Position numbers and translations under genes: made by a program | The notes under the pieces: generated by a model | Databases searched by the model: none | The model's input: only the letters and a program-made list of their open reading frames with translations | What the model was told of the DNA's origin: nothing | IMG/VR virus record: IMGVR_UViG_3300019768_000021 | Location: 1-24,279 of that record | DNA: 24,279 bases | Direction: 5' to 3' (one strand) | Origin: a virus | Shown here: positions 11,967 through 20,542 of the stretch, in pieces | Position numbering within the stretch: position 1 is the first letter of the stretch | Layout: each line of letters begins with the position of its first letter

Positions 11967-13037
11967 ATGTTTCAAGTAGATAAAATATCAACAAAACTTT
12001 ATGGTTTAGTCGGGTTAAGAGATTCTTTTAACCCTGACTACGCTATATTAGATACAGATAACAAAACAAGTCGAAGTGGCTATTATGTGACTGACAATGC
12101 TTATGTAAAGCTAGAATACATAAAAGATTCACAAGATTACAAAGATATTTCTGATTTAGAATTTAATGAATACTTAAAAAGATTACAACAATCTAGTATC
12201 GTTAATATTTGTCATAGAGTATTTAATCGTTTTGATTATTTGGATAGAAATCTACTTTACATAAATGCACACAATAAAGTAAATCAAGAAACTTTAGTTG
12301 ATGGTTTTGTAGGTTATAAAATAGAAGTTTCACAAGATAGGAATATTGCATTTGAGATTAAGCGTGTGTTGTTAGACTTCGATACGTTGGGCGACTTTAA
12401 GTTAATGCTCTTTAATACATCAAAGCAACAACCTGTATTTGAACAAGATATTACAATAACTGCAAAAACACAAGAAGCAGTTTTAGATTGGAAAGTTGAC
12501 AACTCTGATATTACATATAAAGGAGATTATTATTTAGGATATATTAAAACTGGAATAACACCAATACCATTTAAAAGAGATTACAATAATGCTGATGTAA
12601 TGACTGATATTTCTCATTTAAGAATTGAGAAAATTCAAGTAAAAGACCATTTAACAGAAACATTATTTGATTTAACTATTGAGGATGGTTTAAGCGAAAA
12701 TATTGGGATAAATCCAGATATTACAGTTTATGAAGATTATACAGATTTAATTATTCAAAATGAGATGCTTTTTGCAAGGGCTATTGAGTTAGATTTTTCA
12801 ATATCTATTATTAGGGAGCAATTAAACTCATTGAGAACTAATCAAAATCAGAGAGATGCTGAAAAGCAATCTACGAAAATGTTAGCCGAAATTGAAGGTA
12901 CTGATGGTGATACTCCTATAAAATTAACAGGTTTGCGTTCTTTATTGATTGGAGAAATTAATCAAATTTCAAAAGAAATTCATAAGATTAAAACAGGTTA
13001 CTTTAACGATAGTATAAGAGTTAATACTTTAACATAA
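11967..13037 (+). CDS. Head-tail connector or minor head protein, 356 residues
   Basis: The gene abuts the capsid stop and overlaps the next start by one base. The N-terminal third has the stretch LVGLRDSFNPDYAILDTDN, then SRSGYYVTDNAYVKLEYI; from memory, this arrangement recurs in proteins located just after the capsid gene in Bacteroidota siphophages, without known function. The middle (about 110-230) looks rich in beta strands, as in a jelly-roll or Ig-like domain, and the C-terminal third is helical (INQISKEIHKIKTGYF). Position favours an adaptor or connector between portal and tail, or a head decoration protein. No cysteine motif or enzyme signature was seen. Confidence 0.6.
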   Translation: MFQVDKISTKLYGLVGLRDSFNPDYAILDTDNKTSRSGYYVTDNAYVKLEYIKDSQDYKDISDLEFNEYLKRLQQSSIVNICHRVFNRFDYLDRNLLYINAHNKVNQETLVDGFVGYKIEVSQDRNIAFEIKRVLLDFDTLGDFKLMLFNTSKQQPVFEQDITITAKTQEAVLDWKVDNSDITYKGDYYLGYIKTGITPIPFKRDYNNADVMTDISHLRIEKIQVKDHLTETLFDLTIEDGLSENIGINPDITVYEDYTDLIIQNEMLFARAIELDFSISIIREQLNSLRTNQNQRDAEKQSTKMLAEIEGTDGDTPIKLTGLRSLLIGEINQISKEIHKIKTGYFNDSIRVNTLT

Positions 13038-13546
13038 TGTTGTATTTAAAAACAGACCCAGTAGGAATAGATAAAAAAATACAGAGGATTCAAGAATATT
13101 TGTATAATAAACTAACTTCATCTTGGTCTGGTAATATTGAAGGATATGGTAGGGCTTATATTGATGATGAAAACGGAAGTATTAGACCATTAGTGTTTAA
13201 AGGAAATATAGACTACGATGAGGTTTTAACAGATGATAGAATTGGTGGTAGCCATTTCTTTTTTGTAGAAAATGTAGAATCTGAATTACTATCTAATTCT
13301 TGCTTATCAACTACTGATATTGATTTAATTTTAATAGTTGACGATTTAAGGAAAATTAGAGAAGATGTATCGCATTACGCTGATGAAGAAATTAAAGAAG
13401 ATATTAAGCAATATTTAAATGGATTTTGCAGAATTAAATCAGCAGTAAAAGGAAAAGATGCTTTAGATGGATTTGATATAAGCCAACTAAAATTCTTATA
13501 TCCATATTTCGTATTAAAAATAACAGCAACAATTAATAATTATTAA
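13037..13546 (+). CDS. Head-completion or tail-terminator-like protein, 169 residues
   Basis: This gene lies between a putative connector and the tail tube, where siphophages normally encode the head-closure and tail-terminator proteins. The N-terminal helix (DPVGIDKKIQRIQEYLYNKL), a central alpha/beta section (DIDLILIVDDLRKIREDVS) and the acidic helix (YADEEIKEDIKQYLNGF) fit the size and rough shape of those small ring-forming proteins. No diagnostic motif is visible, so the exact role (stopper, terminator or completion protein) is inference. It overlaps the preceding gene by one base and is 11 bases before the tail tube ATG, behind an A-rich leader. Confidence 0.5.
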   Translation: MLYLKTDPVGIDKKIQRIQEYLYNKLTSSWSGNIEGYGRAYIDDENGSIRPLVFKGNIDYDEVLTDDRIGGSHFFFVENVESELLSNSCLSTTDIDLILIVDDLRKIREDVSHYADEEIKEDIKQYLNGFCRIKSAVKGKDALDGFDISQLKFLYPYFVLKITATINNY

Positions 13547-13557
13547 AAACATAAAAA

Positions 13558-14439
13558 ATGAGTAATTACAGTGAATTATGTGTTGAGGACTCTAACTTGT
13601 TAGGAACAGGTGTAGGAAATTGTCCTAAACTATTAGGACCAGATGTAATGTTTATCTTATCAGAAGATACACTTACAGGGACAGCAGCAGAATTAAAAAC
13701 AAAAGCATTTTGGGATGCTAAAATTAAATCAAAAGAAGCCTTTATATTCCCATTAGTAAGAGAGGTTGAACCACAAAATGTTGAAGCTACATATTTTGAA
13801 GCTGGAGATGGTTCATCTTATTTAATTAAAGATGAAGTACGAAAAACAATGTATCAATTTATTGAGAATATTGTTACGCATAGTGGTATGAAGTCATACG
13901 CTAATAGAGGTTGGAATATTTGGTATTACACAGAGCAAGGGTATTTAAGATGTCATACAAAAGGAGTAGATTCTTATGAGGGGCTTAAAGCATCTCGTTT
14001 CTATGTAAACGCACAGACAACACAAACTTTTACTGATGCATTACATACACCTGTTATAATTGAGCAAGCTGATGTTAATGATTGGGATATGGAGTATGGT
14101 GTTATTCAACCTGATTTCGATATGAAGGATTTAGAAGGTGTTTTCCAAGCTGATGTAGTTGAGGTTTCTTCTACTCAAGTTACAGGTACATTAACTGTAA
14201 ACATTAAAGTATCTGTTAAAGGAACTAATACACCTTTAGCTGGATTATTGCCAGCCGACTTTAATTTGATTGATGAAAGTGGCGCAACGGTTACTGTTGA
14301 TACTGCTGTAGAGTCTCCAAGTGGAACTTATGCTATTGTGGCAACTGATGATGCAACTACAGGTACTATTGGGTTAAAAGATGTTGTTACTATTGGAACT
14401 GACAATTATCAATCTGTATTAATACCATTTGCGGTATAA
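13558..14439 (+). CDS. Major tail tube protein with C-terminal Ig-like domain
   Basis: The tail tube protein stacks in rings to form the siphovirus tail. It is called from its position before the tape measure and from its size (293 residues, with a body of about 200). The body includes a Trp/Tyr-rich region (NRGWNIWYYTEQGYLR, about 116-131). Residues about 200-293 look like an added Ig-like or invasin-type domain: alternating hydrophobic residues and a high content of Thr, Val and Gly (GTLTVNIKVSVKGTNTPLAG, then LIDESGATVTVD), the kind of decoration often fused to siphophage tube proteins. The leader is A-rich (AAAAACATAAAAA), typical of strong starts in this phylum. The stop overlaps the next start by one base. 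Confidence 0.78.
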   Translation: MSNYSELCVEDSNLLGTGVGNCPKLLGPDVMFILSEDTLTGTAAELKTKAFWDAKIKSKEAFIFPLVREVEPQNVEATYFEAGDGSSYLIKDEVRKTMYQFIENIVTHSGMKSYANRGWNIWYYTEQGYLRCHTKGVDSYEGLKASRFYVNAQTTQTFTDALHTPVIIEQADVNDWDMEYGVIQPDFDMKDLEGVFQADVVEVSSTQVTGTLTVNIKVSVKGTNTPLAGLLPADFNLIDESGATVTVDTAVESPSGTYAIVATDDATTGTIGLKDVVTIGTDNYQSVLIPFAV

Positions 14440-14636
14440 TGGAGTTTACGATAGGTAAAGCAAAACTAAGGTTTAATAAGGACTTCAAACCGAAGTCCTT
14501 ATCTTTGTTTTTGCAAGCTTACTCAAGATTCGGGAGTGAAGATGAGTTAACAAAGATTTACGACAAGTTAAATGGCGACACTATTAGAGCAAATAAAAAA
14601 CCTAGAAAAGCTAAGCGAAAAAGCGATAACAAGTGA
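14439..14636 (+). CDS. Small tail assembly protein candidate, 65 residues
   Basis: The ATG overlaps the tail tube stop (TAATGG). The product starts MEFTIGKAKLRFNKDF and has a helical centre (SLFLQAYSRFGSEDELTKIY) and a strongly basic tail (NKKPRKAKRKSDNK). Its size and its place between tube and tape measure match the first part of the tail assembly chaperone genes (lambda G-like). Two peculiarities apply: the first 60 bases contain a strong hairpin followed by a T-rich stretch (14476-14512), and the last 65 bases overlap the next gene in another frame. A real protein is likely but not certain. Confidence 0.5.
   Translation: MEFTIGKAKLRFNKDFKPKSLSLFLQAYSRFGSEDELTKIYDKLNGDTIRANKKPRKAKRKSDNK
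14476..14512 (+). terminator. Strong hairpin with T-rich tail inside the gene after the tail tube
   Basis: An 11-bp perfect stem, ATAAGGACTTC (14476-14486) with its exact complement (14492-14502), is closed by a 5-base loop and followed by CTTTGTTTTT. This is the form of an intrinsic terminator. It lies 37 bases past the tail tube stop, inside the coding frame of the 65-residue protein. A partial terminator here would give more tube than tape measure mRNA. Confidence 0.6.
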
Positions 14637-15042
14637 GTTGTTTAAAGCTTTAAAGGATGCTGAAAAGCTAATTATTGACTTAAATAAAAGTCAATTAAAA
14701 AATAATGAAGACAGGAGTGGTATTTTATTCTCTAATTACGCTTATTCAACAGAAAACCATTGGCGACACGTAGATAGACCTAAAACGCAAGAACTTTTTG
14801 ATTATAAAGTTGTAGAAAATAAATATAACTTTGAATGGAGTGGAGATTTTTTTGAAGGTTTAAATTTATCCATTAGCGGTGATGAAGCCATTATTGATTC
14901 AACTGGAATGAGTGGAGAAAAAGAAGGTTTTATTAGAGCTAGTGAGGCTATGGGGTTAAAAGTTGATAATCTTAAAGTAGTAATAAAAACAAGATTACTA
15001 CCACATTTACATAAATTCGCAAGAACAACTTTAAATATATGA
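14572..15042 (+). CDS. Tail-module protein of unknown function, 156 residues
   Basis: The ATG at 14572 lies inside the 65-residue gene, and the end overlaps the next start by four bases (ATGA). The N-terminal part is helical (LLEQIKNLEKLSEKAITSEL), and the rest alternates strands and turns with FEWSGDFFEGLNLSISGD, then STGMSGEKEGFIRASEAMGL. From memory, small proteins with a G-x-F-F-x-G stretch and a T-G-M-S-G-E-K stretch occur at this place in siphophages of Bacteroidota. This is the region where head-tail joining and tail-assembly proteins are encoded, so a tail or neck role is likely. It could also be the downstream part of a frameshifted chaperone pair. Confidence 0.55.
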   Translation: MATLLEQIKNLEKLSEKAITSELFKALKDAEKLIIDLNKSQLKNNEDRSGILFSNYAYSTENHWRHVDRPKTQELFDYKVVENKYNFEWSGDFFEGLNLSISGDEAIIDSTGMSGEKEGFIRASEAMGLKVDNLKVVIKTRLLPHLHKFARTTLNI

Positions 15043-15644
15043 TTCATACGATTGAAACATTACCAATAGTTACATTTGTTAAGATTGCTGAAACTAATGA
15101 AGTTAAGCGATTATTAAAATATTACCCAAATAATAAACATCTAAGTAGGTTTGTAGTTTGGGCTTTTAAATTAGAGGATAAGTGGAGAAAAATTTGTGAA
15201 GAATATAATAAACACGAAGATAACAAGAAAAATAAAAAAATTCAAAGCTTAAAAGTTAAATTAAGTAAGCAACAAGGAAAGTATTACGCAATTATAGCCG
15301 CTTTAGAAGTTCTTAAATATGGAAGTAATGATAAGATGCTTGAAATACTTAAACGTTATGGATATGTAATTAAAGGTGAGTATTGGAGAGGATTAGAAAC
15401 CATATATAAACAAGTATCTAATTTAAAAAATAAAATTGAAGGAATTAGGGATGAGATAAAAAAATATTCAGAAGTTGATGACGTAAAAGATGTAAGTATT
15501 TACAAAATTCTATCAAGACTAATGATAGGTTTAGAGATCTCATTCAAAACAAATGAATTGACAACAATAGAATATATCTTTTTTAGAAAGGAATTACAAG
15601 AGAAAATTAAAACCAATAATAAACTAATAAATAAAACAAAATAG
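15039..15644 (+). CDS. Helical tail assembly protein candidate, 201 residues
   Basis: This gene directly precedes the tape measure gene (two-base gap) and overlaps the one before it by four bases. The product is basic and almost wholly helical, with a Lys-rich central helix (NKKIQSLKVKLSKQQGKYYA), a long coiled-coil-like helix (YKQVSNLKNKIEGIRDEIKK) and a basic C-terminus (INKTK). Helical proteins encoded just before the tape measure usually act as chaperones that coat it before tube assembly; this is inference from position, since no sequence signature was recognised. There is no membrane segment or signal peptide. Confidence 0.5.
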   Translation: MIHTIETLPIVTFVKIAETNEVKRLLKYYPNNKHLSRFVVWAFKLEDKWRKICEEYNKHEDNKKNKKIQSLKVKLSKQQGKYYAIIAALEVLKYGSNDKMLEILKRYGYVIKGEYWRGLETIYKQVSNLKNKIEGIRDEIKKYSEVDDVKDVSIYKILSRLMIGLEISFKTNELTTIEYIFFRKELQEKIKTNNKLINKTK

Positions 15645-15646
15645 AT

Positions 15647-18322
15647 ATGGCTGATGGTAAAATTAGAAAGGATGACTTAGTTGAAAAAGGTGCTCCTTCT
15701 GTATATAAAGATTTAGAAAGTCAAGCCGTAAAATCTATTGAGGCTATAACCGTTGCATTAGATGGTTTAGCTAAAAAACAATCTGAATTAGGTGTTTCAA
15801 CTAAAGATATAATAAATTTAGAGAAGCAACAAGCTAATGAACTTAAAAAACTTGAAGCTGAAGTACGAAAATTAGAACAAGCTAAAAAAGCAAGAGAAGC
15901 ACAAGTAAATAAAGAGTCAGCATTAAATGAAAGGTTAAAAAAGCAAAGGCTACAAGAACAAAAAGATACAGTTAGGAGTGAGCAACTTCTAAATAAATTA
16001 GCAAAAGCAAATCAAAATAATGCTAATGCTTATACTAGGTTAAACGCTGAATTAAAGAAAGTGGAAACGCAGTATAAAAACCTATCAGCTAAACAAGCTC
16101 AAGGAATAGCTTTGAGTGTAAAAGAACAAGGTCAACTTAAAGCACTAACAACTAAGTTAGCTATGTTGAGTGGTGCTTATAAAAAAGTTGATGCTGATAT
16201 GCTTAGGACAACTGGTGGTGTTAGGAGAGCAAGTAGTAGTTTTGATAGTTTGGGTTTTTCAGTTGCTCAAATTACTCGTGAATCCCCAGCGTTTATAAAC
16301 TCAATGAATACTGGGTTTATGGCTATATCAAATAATATCCCAATTTTTGTAGATGAAATTAATAAATTAAAAAGAGCAAATGCTGAATTAATTGCACAAG
16401 GAAAACCACAAGTTAGTGTCCTTAAAAAAATTGGTGCTGCATTTTTCAGTTGGCAATCGTTAATTTCTGTTGGTATTGTTTTGTTGACAATTTTCGGTCC
16501 TAAATTAATTAAAATGGCACAAGCTGCTATTAATGGAGCTAAAGGATTAGATGTATTGGCAGATGCTCAGGAAGATATAAATAAAGCAATGGGTGATTCA
16601 ATAGGTAAATTTACAGCTTTAATTTCTGTCGTTAAAGATAGCACTAAATCAGAAGAGGATAGACTTAAAGCGATGCAAGAATTAAATGATGAATATCCTG
16701 GTTTTAATGCTAAAATATTAGATGAAAAAGATAATATAGATCTTGTTAATTCAGCAATTGATAACTATATAATAAAACTAGGGCAAAAAGCAAAAGCTCA
16801 AGCAGCATTAGGTTTGTTGCAAGAGAAATTTACAGAACAAATAAAGATAGAGGAGAATGCAAGAAAAGAAATATTTGAAATAACAGGTGAGGAGAATACA
16901 AGTATTGAAAGGCAAAAAGAAATATATGACGAATTAGTAAAATCTACAAGTAAACTAAGTAGAAATAGAGCTAAAGGTGGTGCTCAAGCATTAAAAGCAA
17001 CTAAAGTAAATTCTATTTTAGAAGATCAAGCTGAAATACAAGATGAAATAAATCAATTATTAGATATATATGTTAAAAATGTTGATTTTAGTGATGTTAA
17101 ATTAAAAGAGAGTTCTAAAAAGAAAAAGAAAAACAATAAAGAGGAAACTAAATTCTTATTTGGGTCAATTGGATATTTAAATGATTTAATAGATTTATAT
17201 GAAAAATTAAATAAATCAACAACAGACCCTAAAAATAGAGAGTTTTTACAAGGGCAAATAAAACAATTAAATGATTTAAAAGATGCTTTAAATGGTATAA
17301 GTAAAGATGTTCCAGAATTAGCAATAGATAAATTTATACCACCAGCAGATTCTTTTAATTTAGACGAATTTAGTAATGAGATAGCTAGACAATTAGATTT
17401 ATCTGAAGATTTTGTTAGCAAGGCTATAAAAGGTTATTTGGATAGTGGTATAAATGATTTTAAACTATTTTATAAGGAACTTGAAAAATTAGCTAAGAAA
17501 AATGCAGAAATTAGAAATGAGATAGAAAAGCAATCTTTTGATTTAGTTGAAGAGTTAACAAATTCAATATTTGAAATAAGAATTAATAGGATAGATGCTC
17601 AAATTGAAAAAAGCAATGAGTTTTACGATAATGAAATAGTCAAAGCTGGAGAGGATGAATCAAAGAAAAAAGCACTAGAAGAGGAAAAAGCGATTAGAGA
17701 AAGAAGATTGCAAAAAGAGAAGGAGAAGCAAGAGAAAAAAGCTTTTTTATTTAAACAAGCGTTCCAATTAGCTGAAATAGTTATGGATACCGCAAAAGCA
17801 GTAGCTGCAATAAAATTACAAGCATCTATTTTAGCTGCAAACCCAGTAACAGCTCCATTAGCATCTTTGGCATTGTCACAAATACCATTAGCAATACAAA
17901 GTGGTGCTTTAGCTGGTTCAATTGTATTAGCTCAATCAATACCAGCATTTAAAGAAGGTGGAACAATGGGTTACGATGGTAAAGCATTAATTAATGATGG
18001 TGGAAATAGAGAATTTGTAGAAAGAAATGGTCAAATATTTGCTACTCCAATTAAAAATGCAGTTGTAGATTTACAAAAAGGAGATGTTATTCATAAAGAT
18101 ATGAATGCTTTAATGAATGCATCTATAATGACATCTTTAGCAAATGACAATAAAAATTTAGATAGTAATAAATTAAAACTTATCTTTGATAATAATTACG
18201 CAGGATTAGAAAAAACTATTAAAAATGGATTTAATAATGCTAACGTAAATACAAATGTTAATTTAAAAGGTTTTGATTATGTTCATCAAGCATATAAAGA
18301 ATCACAATCAAGATGGTCTTAA
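15647..18322 (+). CDS. Tail tape measure protein
   Basis: The tape measure sets tail length and leads DNA ejection. The 891 residues show the usual plan. There is a long Lys/Glu/Gln-rich coiled coil (about 55-180), then a conserved stretch (FSVAQITRESPAFINSMNTG and FMAISNNIPIFVDEINK, about 204-240), which I recall from tape measures of Bacteroidota phages. A hydrophobic segment follows (about 262-290, GAAFFSWQSLISVGIVLLTI), then a second charged helical region with a Lys-rich run (about 488-496). A second hydrophobic, Ala-rich region (about 705-768) precedes a C-terminal domain with KALINDGGNREFVERNG and KGDVIHKDMNALMN. At about 1.5 angstrom per residue, a tail near 130 nm is expected. No lysozyme or peptidase domain was seen. 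Confidence 0.9.
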   Translation: MADGKIRKDDLVEKGAPSVYKDLESQAVKSIEAITVALDGLAKKQSELGVSTKDIINLEKQQANELKKLEAEVRKLEQAKKAREAQVNKESALNERLKKQRLQEQKDTVRSEQLLNKLAKANQNNANAYTRLNAELKKVETQYKNLSAKQAQGIALSVKEQGQLKALTTKLAMLSGAYKKVDADMLRTTGGVRRASSSFDSLGFSVAQITRESPAFINSMNTGFMAISNNIPIFVDEINKLKRANAELIAQGKPQVSVLKKIGAAFFSWQSLISVGIVLLTIFGPKLIKMAQAAINGAKGLDVLADAQEDINKAMGDSIGKFTALISVVKDSTKSEEDRLKAMQELNDEYPGFNAKILDEKDNIDLVNSAIDNYIIKLGQKAKAQAALGLLQEKFTEQIKIEENARKEIFEITGEENTSIERQKEIYDELVKSTSKLSRNRAKGGAQALKATKVNSILEDQAEIQDEINQLLDIYVKNVDFSDVKLKESSKKKKKNNKEETKFLFGSIGYLNDLIDLYEKLNKSTTDPKNREFLQGQIKQLNDLKDALNGISKDVPELAIDKFIPPADSFNLDEFSNEIARQLDLSEDFVSKAIKGYLDSGINDFKLFYKELEKLAKKNAEIRNEIEKQSFDLVEELTNSIFEIRINRIDAQIEKSNEFYDNEIVKAGEDESKKKALEEEKAIRERRLQKEKEKQEKKAFLFKQAFQLAEIVMDTAKAVAAIKLQASILAANPVTAPLASLALSQIPLAIQSGALAGSIVLAQSIPAFKEGGTMGYDGKALINDGGNREFVERNGQIFATPIKNAVVDLQKGDVIHKDMNALMNASIMTSLANDNKNLDSNKLKLIFDNNYAGLEKTIKNGFNNANVNTNVNLKGFDYVHQAYKESQSRWS

Positions 18323-20542
18323 ATGAGTGAAATATCAAGTGCATATAGTAATTATGTTAGATTTAGACTAACAGCAGTTAATGTAGATTCTTTTATATTA
18401 GATAGTGAACCTATTGGATGGAAAGAAGATGATTTAGAACTTGACAGACATAAAGATTATCATGGTATTTTTACTAATTTCACAAATAATTTAGAGTTTA
18501 TAAACGAAGCTAAAGATTATATAGATACAGCTTATAAAGTTGGTGGTATAAATGCAGATTTAACATTAACAAAGGATGTTTTAGTTGATAATGGTGATGA
18601 TGTTATTTTTAAGACAAGATATACTGCTAAAGCTGATTTTAATACAATGGTTAAAACAGCAACAAAATTAACTATAAAATTTACTTCAAATAATTTAACA
18701 GAATTAATAAAATCTCACGAATCAGATGAATTTGAAATAGAGACTACTAAATCTATAGATGATGATGTTTTAGATGAAATAGTTTTAGATAAAACAGAAA
18801 TAAAAGGAAGGAGCTTAAATGTTATAGGGGAAAGTGTTTTTGACACTGAAAATACAAGTAGTGAAATTGTATCAACACATAATTTAACACCAATAACAAA
18901 ATTAATATCTGATACTCAAACAAGGCATAGTTCGGTTATAACTTCTGAATTTGGAGATGCTACTAATCCTACAATATCTGCTGGTAACTTATTTTTTGAT
19001 AGATCAACAAACCCAGGAGAGTTAGATATAAATATAGATGTAAACTATAGTTTAAATTTTAGCATATCAAATGCAGCTCGTTTTTTAACTGTAAAAATAC
19101 TATTACTTGATTGGAACGGTAGTAGTTATGATACAGTAGAAGAAGAGGTTATTATTTTTGATGATTGGGCAGAACCTTTCGCTTCAAATTCATATAATGT
19201 TAGTGGTACTTATAATAAAATACTAACTAAAACTCAAGGGTTACTTTTCGAGTTTAGGATTGGTGGCTCTTATGATGGTTTAAAATTCGATGACAACATT
19301 AAATCAAATATAAAAATATCTGAAGTTGAATTTTTTGAATCATCGCCAAATTTAGATTGTATTTTTTCTCATGACTTATCAAGTCGTTTAATGTATATTA
19401 TTACAGGTAGAAAAGATGCGTATTATTCTAAATATTTTGGTAGAAAGGAATTAGGTTATACTGAAGATGGTGAAGGCGGTTTGATAGCTTTAATGAGTGG
19501 ATATTGGATTAGAGCGTTTGATAGGTCATCTGAGAAATATAAATCGCTTAAAATATCATTAAAAGACCAAATAGAATCTAATAGAACAGTATTTAACACA
19601 GGAATTGGTGTTGAAACTGTAAACAATAAGGAAAGGTTAAGAGAAGAGGATTTAAAATATTTTTATCAGAATGAAGCAGTTGTTAAATTACCGAACCAAA
19701 TAAAAAATGAAAAAAGAACAGTAGATACAGATTTGTTTTTTAGTGGTATGACTTTTGGATATGATAAGGTTTTTGATTATGAAAATGAAATAGGTTTAGA
19801 TGAGCCAAATACAAGAACAGAGTATGTAACTCCTATTCGTAAATCTACTAAAAAATACAAAAGATTATCTAAGGTTAGGGCTGATGAATACCCTGCTGAA
19901 TTAGCTCGTAGAAAACCACAAAAAACATTTCCGTTAGAGGATACTAAATATGATGATAATAATTGGTTTAAAGATTTAAAAAGAACTGATTTTTTAGGAT
20001 ATGAAGAAAAAGAAAGTGTTACAAATCCGACTTTACCAACAAATAGACTAAAAGAACAAGCAAGTGGTATTAATTCCCCTGAAACTTTTAGAAGTTCATT
20101 TTTCACTCCTTTAAGAATGTTAATGCGACATGCATGGGTATTTAGAAGTGGAATGGAAGTTTATTTAGATAAAAAAATTAAGTATATAAGTAAAGATAAA
20201 AATAGCACTTTACAAACTCACGCAACTGACGATTGGAATAAAGCTTTAGATAAGCCTTATATTGAAAACGAAGATATAACAGTTAGAGATTTGGAACGTT
20301 CAAGGTTTTTGCCTGAGATAGTCGAGTTTGAACATCCTGTTGATGATGAATTAATGGAGTGGATTAACGGTACAACTACTATGATTATTAACGGTAGCGA
20401 AGAAGAAGTGCCAAATATATATTTTAAGTTTGAATATACAAATGAAAATGGTATATTAGAGCGTGGATATTTGCTTAACTTAAAACCGAATAAAGAAGGT
20501 AAATGGAAAATGCAATTAAGTAACGAAAACCTTATAACGTAA
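18323..20542 (+). CDS. Distal tail / baseplate-hub-like protein, 739 residues
   Basis: The ATG follows the tape measure stop without a gap. Siphophages encode the distal tail and tail-associated (hub) proteins here. The N-terminal 90 residues (SNYVRFRLTAVNVDSFILD, then EPIGWKEDDLELDRHKDYHG) resemble, from memory, the start of large proteins after the tape measure in Bacteroidota phages. The centre (about 210-330) looks rich in beta strands (GELDINIDVNYSLNFSISN), and about 430-610 is charged with many Lys/Asp/Glu residues. I see no lysozyme, peptidase or glycosidase motif. A structural hub that connects the tube to the receptor-binding parts is the most sensible reading; the precise role is not established. 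The end overlaps the next start by one base. Confidence 0.62.
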   Translation: MSEISSAYSNYVRFRLTAVNVDSFILDSEPIGWKEDDLELDRHKDYHGIFTNFTNNLEFINEAKDYIDTAYKVGGINADLTLTKDVLVDNGDDVIFKTRYTAKADFNTMVKTATKLTIKFTSNNLTELIKSHESDEFEIETTKSIDDDVLDEIVLDKTEIKGRSLNVIGESVFDTENTSSEIVSTHNLTPITKLISDTQTRHSSVITSEFGDATNPTISAGNLFFDRSTNPGELDINIDVNYSLNFSISNAARFLTVKILLLDWNGSSYDTVEEEVIIFDDWAEPFASNSYNVSGTYNKILTKTQGLLFEFRIGGSYDGLKFDDNIKSNIKISEVEFFESSPNLDCIFSHDLSSRLMYIITGRKDAYYSKYFGRKELGYTEDGEGGLIALMSGYWIRAFDRSSEKYKSLKISLKDQIESNRTVFNTGIGVETVNNKERLREEDLKYFYQNEAVVKLPNQIKNEKRTVDTDLFFSGMTFGYDKVFDYENEIGLDEPNTRTEYVTPIRKSTKKYKRLSKVRADEYPAELARRKPQKTFPLEDTKYDDNNWFKDLKRTDFLGYEEKESVTNPTLPTNRLKEQASGINSPETFRSSFFTPLRMLMRHAWVFRSGMEVYLDKKIKYISKDKNSTLQTHATDDWNKALDKPYIENEDITVRDLERSRFLPEIVEFEHPVDDELMEWINGTTTMIINGSEEEVPNIYFKFEYTNENGILERGYLLNLKPNKEGKWKMQLSNENLIT

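Noticed and set aside
17053-17421. Minus-strand open frame opposite the tape measure gene
   Set aside because: Shadow of a Lys/Asp/Leu-rich coding region; the translation is Ser/Phe/Leu-rich with a Phe run and has no supporting start or spacing.
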